From Ananas comosus (taxonomy: Eukaryota; Streptophyta; Magnoliopsida; Poales; Bromeliaceae), in assembly GCF_001540865.1 (NCBI RefSeq), contig NC_033631.1, positions 6,456,392 to 6,520,391 of the forward strand: a DNA stretch of 64,000 nt, in the 5' to 3' direction. Both the position numbers and the translations under genes were made by a program. The notes below the pieces were generated by a model. It saw only the letters and a program-made list of their open reading frames with translations. It did no database searches and was not told the DNA's origin. The number at the start of each line of letters is the position of its first letter. The first letter of the stretch is position 1. Shown here piece by piece: positions 58,459 to 64,000 of the stretch.

Positions 58459-61023
58459 TGTAATATACCGAAACTCGGTAAATAATTGGACTTTAGTCAA
58501 ATTGATCAAATTGCGTGAGAGAAAAAGGATGATCAAAAATCAAATTAACATTCCAACAATATTGGAAGGGTTAAAAATGAGTTCTAAAAGAGTTAGAGGG
58601 GTTTTAGCATTTCTCGGTACAAAAAGAAGCTGAATAAGTACAAAAACTGCAATCTGGGCAGTTGGTACTGGTACAACATCGAGGTGGTACTGGTACTGCA
58701 TTATAAACCGAGAGAAGGCTGCTCTTGGGTTTGCCTCTGCAAGATCGTGTAACCGGTGACACTTTGGCCCATACCGGTATTAAGTGGACCTCGCAGCAAA
58801 ATAAAAACTACTGCAAATACAAGTGTTTGGGAGGCCTTTTTGCTATTGTAGCACCTTATAAATTACCCCAACACCCCTCCCACCTGTTCACAACAGCAAG
58901 CACCCTCTCCTCTCTCATTTCTCTCTTTCTCTTTCTAGAGATCACACCAATGAGCTAAGAGGAAGGAGAAGAGAAGGATTTGAAGGAGATTTCTTGGGTT
59001 TTGGAGGCTTAGGAACTCTCCTACAAGGTGGACTTTGGAGAGCTTAGGGCAAAGGTAAGGTTTTCTTGTAAGATCTAGGTTAGGACTTGAATTTTATGCC
59101 CTAAGTCTTTGGATTTGAGCTCCTTACAAGAGTAGAAACCTTCTAGAGGCTATAGAACACATGAAAATAAGGTTTTCTTCATGTGCTCTCATGGTGGATT
59201 TCTAGGACTTGGTTTGTATGCCCTAGAAATGGTTGGAAAGGTTTAGAAAAGGTTCTAAATTAGTTCCTAGAGATTCAACAAGCTTTCTTTTGCTTATTCT
59301 AGAAATCAAACCCAAAGATTCAGCAAATGACATTGTTAAGGCTCCAAATTGGAGCTTTTGTTCAAGGTTGATTTAAAAGCAAATTAACCTTGTAGAAACC
59401 TAATTGGGGGTATAACGAACGCGTTGGTGCACTCGGTTCGGTGATCCGACGAGTGTACGTGAAGAAATTGACGAAACGTCCGGTTTTGGTATAGATTGCC
59501 GTAGCACGCGGAATAGGTGCCCAAAAATTCTAAGAATTGAACCGTAGCACCCTTGCAACCATACAAGGTGGGTGGTGCATTCCGAAAATGTTGAATTTTC
59601 TTTTATATCTAAAGTGTCATTTTTTAGCATATATATATATATTGAGCATATTGCATAGTAGGGTTGACGTAAGAGTATGTTTGCATGTTGTGAGGATAAA
59701 TGCATGAGAAATGATAGTAAAAAGAGTAAGAACTTGTATAACCCTATGTATGCACGTATGATGACAATAACCTAGCAAAAATAAAGGACTTAGTGACATA
59801 GAGAACAAATGACATCATGACATAAATGTAGAGTGTGGCATTAAAGAATTTGAATGCAATATGGAATGAACACTTAGAGTGTGGCATCAAAGAGATTGAA
59901 TGCTAGAGAACAAGTGTGGCATTAGTGAATGAGCACAAAAGACATAGTAGTGTATATGACACTAGTGTATGTTAGAGAATGCAAGTAAAGAGACATAGTG
60001 ACATTGTGACATAGAAACCTTATAGTTAAGGGTCATATGAGCATTGATTCCTTATAGTTAAGAAATGGATTGAATTTGGAATTCTTATCGTTAAGGATTG
60101 GATCATACTCACCTATAAGTCCTTGCTCGGAGGGTGGTAGCTCCCCCTCGGGCGATGAGCTCCGGAGTAGTCATCACTGGGTCGTAATAGTTCTCCCTAG
60201 AGGACGGTCCCGTACGGGTTGTAGGAGTTTCTTCCCACTACTTGGGATTATGAGTTGGTGAGTCTATTGAGGGGGAAACCTACGGGTTAGCCTAGAGATT
60301 GGGAATTAGAAAGTGAACTTGCATTTATCATGAGCATTTCATTGAGCATATGAGTGATTATATATTGTTCAGGCATATTAGCTGTATTTGTTAGTTGGTT
60401 ACTATCTATTCTTTCTTCTACTATGCCTGATTTAGACCTAGTGGAAAAGTCGGCGAGGTCGTCGGCCGAACCCACTGGGAACTTTGTTGTAGTTCCCACC
60501 CCCCTTTTTTCACAGAGCCGGGACGAAGTGAGCCAGCGGATGTTCGCGGTAAAGGTATCGCGCCATAGCCAGAGACCACCCGAGTTGGTTTCACCTTTTG
60601 GTTTAGTTGCATTATCCCTTTATATCATCTTTTGTATTTTGATGATTATAGATATTTAAATGAAAGAATATGAACGATATAAAAGAATTTATATTTGAAT
60701 GCAAAAGGTTATATTTTGAGATATCATGTGATGTAAAATAGAAGAAATGATGTTAAAGAAAAGAATGTAAACAATTTGATTAAAGTTGTATGCATGTATG
60801 TGATTTAAAGTTAATCATATTACTTGTATGTTGACTCGTTAGTACTTTCACTTTGGCTACTGCTTTCCCTCGTGCAAGCCATTATGTATGCTTTCGCATG
60901 TGCAAATTCTATACTCTATTTGTACTTATTGTTGAGCCTTGGGTGGACAGGGGAGGTGCTGTCTGTTCAGCGTCTGTTCGACGTATCCAAACCGACCAAA
61001 TAGGCCAGGCTCGGGGCGTGACA
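58459..61023 (+). mobile_element. Ty3/gypsy 5' LTR of the right-hand element
   Basis: Starts TGTAATATACCGAAACTCGG (compare TGCAATATACCG in the solo LTR at 17527) and ends CTCGGGGCGTGACA, 7 bases before the PBS. Length is 2565 bp. A TATA box TTATAAATTA lies at 58857-58866 with TACTGGTAC / ACCGGT palindromes upstream (58660-58790). It carries the shared GAACGCGTTGG segment near 59418 and the hairpin GGGAACTTTGTTGTAGTTCC (60477-60496). An earlier TGTAGTGCCCCGGG at 58349 was considered as the start but fits the TRIM interior better. Confidence 0.78.
58857..58866 (+). promoter_or_regulatory. LTR TATA box
   Basis: TTATAAATTA, about 400 bp into the LTR and followed by a C-rich then CT-rich stretch. 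Homologous LTRs here have a TATA-type site at the same place (34296-34306 in LTR E), which supports the call. Confidence 0.6.
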
Positions 61024-61030
61024 GATATAA

Positions 61031-61043
61031 TGGTATCAGAGCC
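61031..61043 (+). other. Primer binding site (initiator Met tRNA)
   Basis: TGGTATCAGAGCC, 7 bases downstream of the LTR end. It is perfect to the common plant initiator-Met PBS, unlike the decayed coding region. It fixes the plus orientation of the element. 61044-61350 is untranslated leader. Confidence 0.9.
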
Positions 61044-61350
61044 CAAAAGTGAAAGTACAGGATGAACCTAGAGACCCTTAGGAATGGAAAGCCTTAAGGA
61101 TCTAGGAAGCGCGAGTGACGTGGGATCAAAAATAGCGAAAGCTTGTGATTGGGTTAATGTTAGTATGTCTCTAATGTGGTTAGGGGATAATTTAAGTTGT
61201 TATTTGTTTTCTATTCCTTGTGTTGTGATCGGTGGCCGATGACATGATGCTTTGGAAGGAAAATAAATACACTTGTTGCTTTCGCTGGATTGGGTATGTT
61301 CGAGTTTGTTGGTCGAGTAACTAATGTTAATTGCTTCATTTCATGAAGCA

Positions 61351-62580
61351 ATGCCACGTGATCGACCCCGAACGAGGTCTGCGCCTGAGGAACCGAGTGC
61401 GGCTCCCGTGCAACCCGGAGCGAGTGGCGACGGGGAGCTTCGGGAGCAGATGGCCGCATTTATTGGAGTAGTGCGGCAACAAGCGGAGTCTGTTCAACGT
61501 CAGGGAGAGCAGATCCAAAGGCTTTAGCAGGCAGCGGCGGCTCAAACGGGCACCGAGCATCCTGCGCCCCCTGTGGTGGTGCCAACTGCGGCGGAGGATG
61601 TGGCGGCGGCGGCCGTGCGCGTCACGGCGGTGCCGGCCGGTTCGGGAACCTCAAATCCCGATGATGCGACTATGGAGGCTGAGCGGGAGCGTGCATTGGC
61701 AGCTCTCGTTAAGTTCAAGAAGTTCAACCCACCTATCTTTGAGGGGGAAAGGTGGAGCCATCGATGGTGGAGTCATAGATTGACTCGATGGAGACGCTTT
61801 TCGAGGACCTATACACCTCGGAGAAGGACAAGGTGCACCTCGCCACTCATTACCTTGAGAAGGCGGCGAGGGTGTGGTGGAAGTGGGTAAAGCGAGATCG
61901 GCCTTCTGACCTTCTGCCTATGCTATGGGAGGAGTTCAAGAAGGAGATGTTTGCAAATTACTTCCCCGACACGGTGAAGCGGAAGCTACAAGAAAAATTT
62001 CGCAAGCTAAGGTAAGGAGATCGCTCGGTAGCGGACTACGAGCAGGAGTTCTCCCACATCATAGATTGTTCGAGATGACCGGGACCGGGCCGACTGGTTC
62101 TTACGAGGACTTCGGCCGGGGATCTATAGGGCCATGCAATTGTTCAAGCTCACGACCTTTGCTGAAGTCTTCGATCGCGCATTGTAGGCGGAGCACGGCG
62201 ATGCCCACGTGCGAGAGGAGCGTGAGGCTATGGCAGAGTCGAGGGAGAAAGGCAAGAAGCGATCGGCGAGTGGTACCGAGGGCCAGCCAAGTGCTAAGAA
62301 ACCCCCTCGGTATCCCCAACAGCAAACGAGGAGTTGGAGGCCTCCTCAATGTGTCATTTGCGGCGGTGAGCATCGACCGGCGACTTGCCCGCAACGCGAA
62401 GAAAAGTGCTTCAAGTGTGGCCAACCAGGACACCTTATCCGGGAGTGCCCGGGATGGGCGTCGTTTGCACCGACGGCGGCATCAGTTCCATCTTCACCAA
62501 GACAGCTTGAGGGGTTGCCCCTAGCTATGTCGGCTGGACGCTCATCAGCACGCATCAATCGGAGACATCTAGAGCACTGA
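61351..62580 (+). pseudogene. gag: Ty3/gypsy gag, broken by stops and frameshifts
   Basis: The start is chosen at ATG 61351 (MPRDRPRTRSAPEE), matching the start of the minus-strand gag; the ATG at 61324 adds leader. Domain order: coiled-coil-like REQMAAFIGVVRQQAESVQR, Ala/Pro linker, FKKFNPPIFEGE, METLFEDLYTSEKDKVHL, FKKEMFANYFPD, VADYEQEFSHI, basic linker, CVICGGEHRPATC, zinc knuckle CFKCGQPGHLIREC (62407-62448). Damage: TAG 61525-61527, frame change near 61755, TAG 61776-61778, TAA 62013-62015, frame change near 62080, TAG 62185-62187. The stops fit CAG/CAA-to-stop or Trp-to-stop changes. Gag would assemble the particle and package RNA; this copy cannot. Confidence 0.9.
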
Positions 62581-62594
62581 GTGGGCGGATTTTT

Positions 62595-63130
62595 TTTCAG
62601 GTGGAGGAGCAGCCTGCAGTTCCTGACGACGTCGTGGCAGGTATCTTGATTAAAGGCACTAGAGCTAGAGCTTTTTTCGACATAGGTGCATCGCATTCAT
62701 TCGTATGCGCATCATTTGCACAAACTCATGGCATAGAGATCACGCATAATGAGGATTATTGGTGGGTGAATGCTCCAGAGCACTCGTTCCGTGTTCATGA
62801 TGAGTGCTTGGCTTGTCCAGTACAGATCGGTGATTGGATTATGCTGATAGATCTACTAGTGCTAGAGCAAATGTGGGAATTCGATGTAAACTTAGGGATC
62901 AACTGACTCTCTACGTATTATGCCGCGATAGATTGTGAAAGCAAAGTGATCACATTCCGTGAGCCTAATCAAGAAGAGTTAGTATACCGGGCGTGTAAAA
63001 GCTCGCGCTTCGCGGTGACCGTATCAGCGGCTAGGGCGAGGAAAATGATAAAGGGTGGATGTGTAGCCTACTTGGCGACAATGGTAGAAGCCCAAAAGGA
63101 GCACCCGGAAATAGTGGTATTCGAGTAGCG
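62595..63130 (+). pseudogene. Retrotransposon aspartic protease region, broken
   Basis: A frame change at a T8 run (62590-62597) separates it from gag. VAGILIKGTRARAFF leads to DIGASHSFV, the protease active-site loop; the family has DTG or DSG here, so the Thr/Ser is replaced by Ile (ACA to ATA would be one C-to-T change). FRVHDECLACPVQIGD and WEFDVNLGIN follow as in gypsy proteases. A TGA at 62904-62906 replaces the Trp usual after LGIN, and the linker to RT continues (AIDCESKVITF) to a TAG at 63126-63128. An active-site change plus stops mean no function. Confidence 0.82.
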
Positions 63131-64000
63131 TGTGAGTTTTCGAATGTATTTCCGGCGGAGTTACCGGAATTGCCACCAGACCAAAAAGTCGTGTTCGTTG
63201 TTGATTTGATTCCCGGGGCGGCGCAAATTTCAAAGGCTCCGTATAGAATGGCACCAGGGGAGCTAAAAGAGCTAAAGGCACAGTTGCAAGATTTGCTCGA
63301 TAAAGGCTTTGTGAGCCCGAGCGTATCACCGTGGGGAGCTCTGGTGCTATTTGTGAAGAAAAAGGATGGCGCACTTCGCCTCTGCGTGGATTACCGCGAG
63401 ATAAACAAGGTCACAATTAAGAACAAGTACCCGTTGCCAAGGATTGATGACTTATTCGATCAGTTGCAAGGGTCGAGGGTGTACTCAAAGATAGATTTAC
63501 AGTAAGGGTATCATCAGTTGAAGATACGGCCCAAGGATGTGCACAAAACGGCGTACCGTATGCGGTATGGCCATTATGAGTTCACGGTAATGCCGTTTGG
63601 GCTTACTAATGTCTCGGCAGCATTTATGGACTTGATGAATCAGGTCTTTCGACCGTTGTTGGACCGGTGCGTCGTAGTGTTCATTGACGACGTGTTGGTT
63701 TATTCGCAGAGTAAGGAAGAACACGAGGAGCATTTGAGGACCGTATTGGAAATACTTCGAAAAGAGAAGCTTTATGCGAAATTAAAGAAGTGCGAATTTT
63801 GGCTTTCGGAGGTCACTTTCTTAGGCCATGTTATATCGGGTGATGGCATCTCGGTGGATCCAAAGAAAGTAGAGGCGATTAAAGATTGGCCTCGCCTGAC
63901 AAGTATAGCAGAGATCCGTAGCTTTCTTGGACTTGCGGGTTACTATCGGCGGTTCGTAAAGGGGTTCGCTAAAATAACAACTCCACTAACGCATCTTACA
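63131..64000 (+). pseudogene. pol: Ty3/gypsy reverse transcriptase, partial
   Basis: RT of the same element, running off the window. In order: [89 protein letters not shown], a TAA at 63503-63505, then [18 protein letters not shown], catalytic [11 protein letters not shown] near 63670-63710, [16 protein letters not shown] and [16 protein letters not shown] at the RNase H connection. The catalytic aspartates in FIDD are intact. Stop and frame changes upstream disable it. Sequence type and LTR length suggest a chromovirus of the Tekay/Del sort, but no chromodomain is in view, so lineage is tentative. Confidence 0.92.

Overview
This window looks like repeat-rich intergenic DNA from a flowering plant. 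I found no intact host gene. The plant assignment rests on the families present: Ty3/gypsy LTR elements primed by initiator-Met tRNA (TGGTATCAGAGC sites), a Cassandra-type TRIM with a 5S rRNA-derived promoter, Angela/BARE-like copia LTRs, an En/Spm (CACTA) transposase relic with a plant-type N-terminus, a plant-mobile-domain relic, and a Helitron. The repertoire does not settle monocot versus dicot, and I do not name a species.

Layout. 1-4616: a plus-strand gypsy LTR cut by the window edge sits in a broken minus-strand gypsy gag, followed by that element's PBS and part of its LTR. 4617-19820: a deep nest. LTR W contains solo LTR X (5675-16657). X contains a 6.6-kb CACTA element (6342-12957) and a solo LTR (13149-14375). 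W also contains a further solo LTR (17527-18562). 20218-21846: copia RNase H tail, probable 3' LTR, and a complete Cassandra-like TRIM with target-site duplication. 22.2-25.2 kb: tandem repeat, blank AT-rich DNA, plant-mobile-domain pseudogene. 25249-34706: a second nest (copia LTR > gypsy solo LTR > copia solo LTR) plus LTR fragments.

34.7-37.7 kb and 51.6-54.1 kb hold a family of about 0.3-0.55 kb near-palindromic fold-back elements, each bounded by TA, GA/CT or TG microsatellite. 40.3-44.8 kb holds a 2-kb tandem duplication with single Ns at its joints. 45.8-50.2 kb holds two Mutator-like TIR elements (one carrying GC-rich cargo), an inverted-repeat element with TG..CA ends, and a non-autonomous Helitron. 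54.2-58.1 kb is tandem and minisatellite repeats. 58130-64000 is a TRIM LTR interrupted by a Ty3/gypsy element whose 5' LTR, PBS, gag, protease and reverse transcriptase run off the right edge.

All coding remnants are disabled. Where a parent codon can be guessed, most stops fit C-to-T or G-to-A transitions. Five solo LTRs with recognisable 5-bp duplications show repeated LTR-LTR recombination. Points worth a second look: the microsatellite-bounded fold-backs, a hairpin conserved across gypsy LTRs, ACCGGT-palindrome clusters upstream of LTR TATA boxes in unrelated LTRs, the GC-rich Mutator-like element, and signs that the assembly is collapsed or duplicated at its single-N positions. All homology calls are from reading; no database or alignment program was used.
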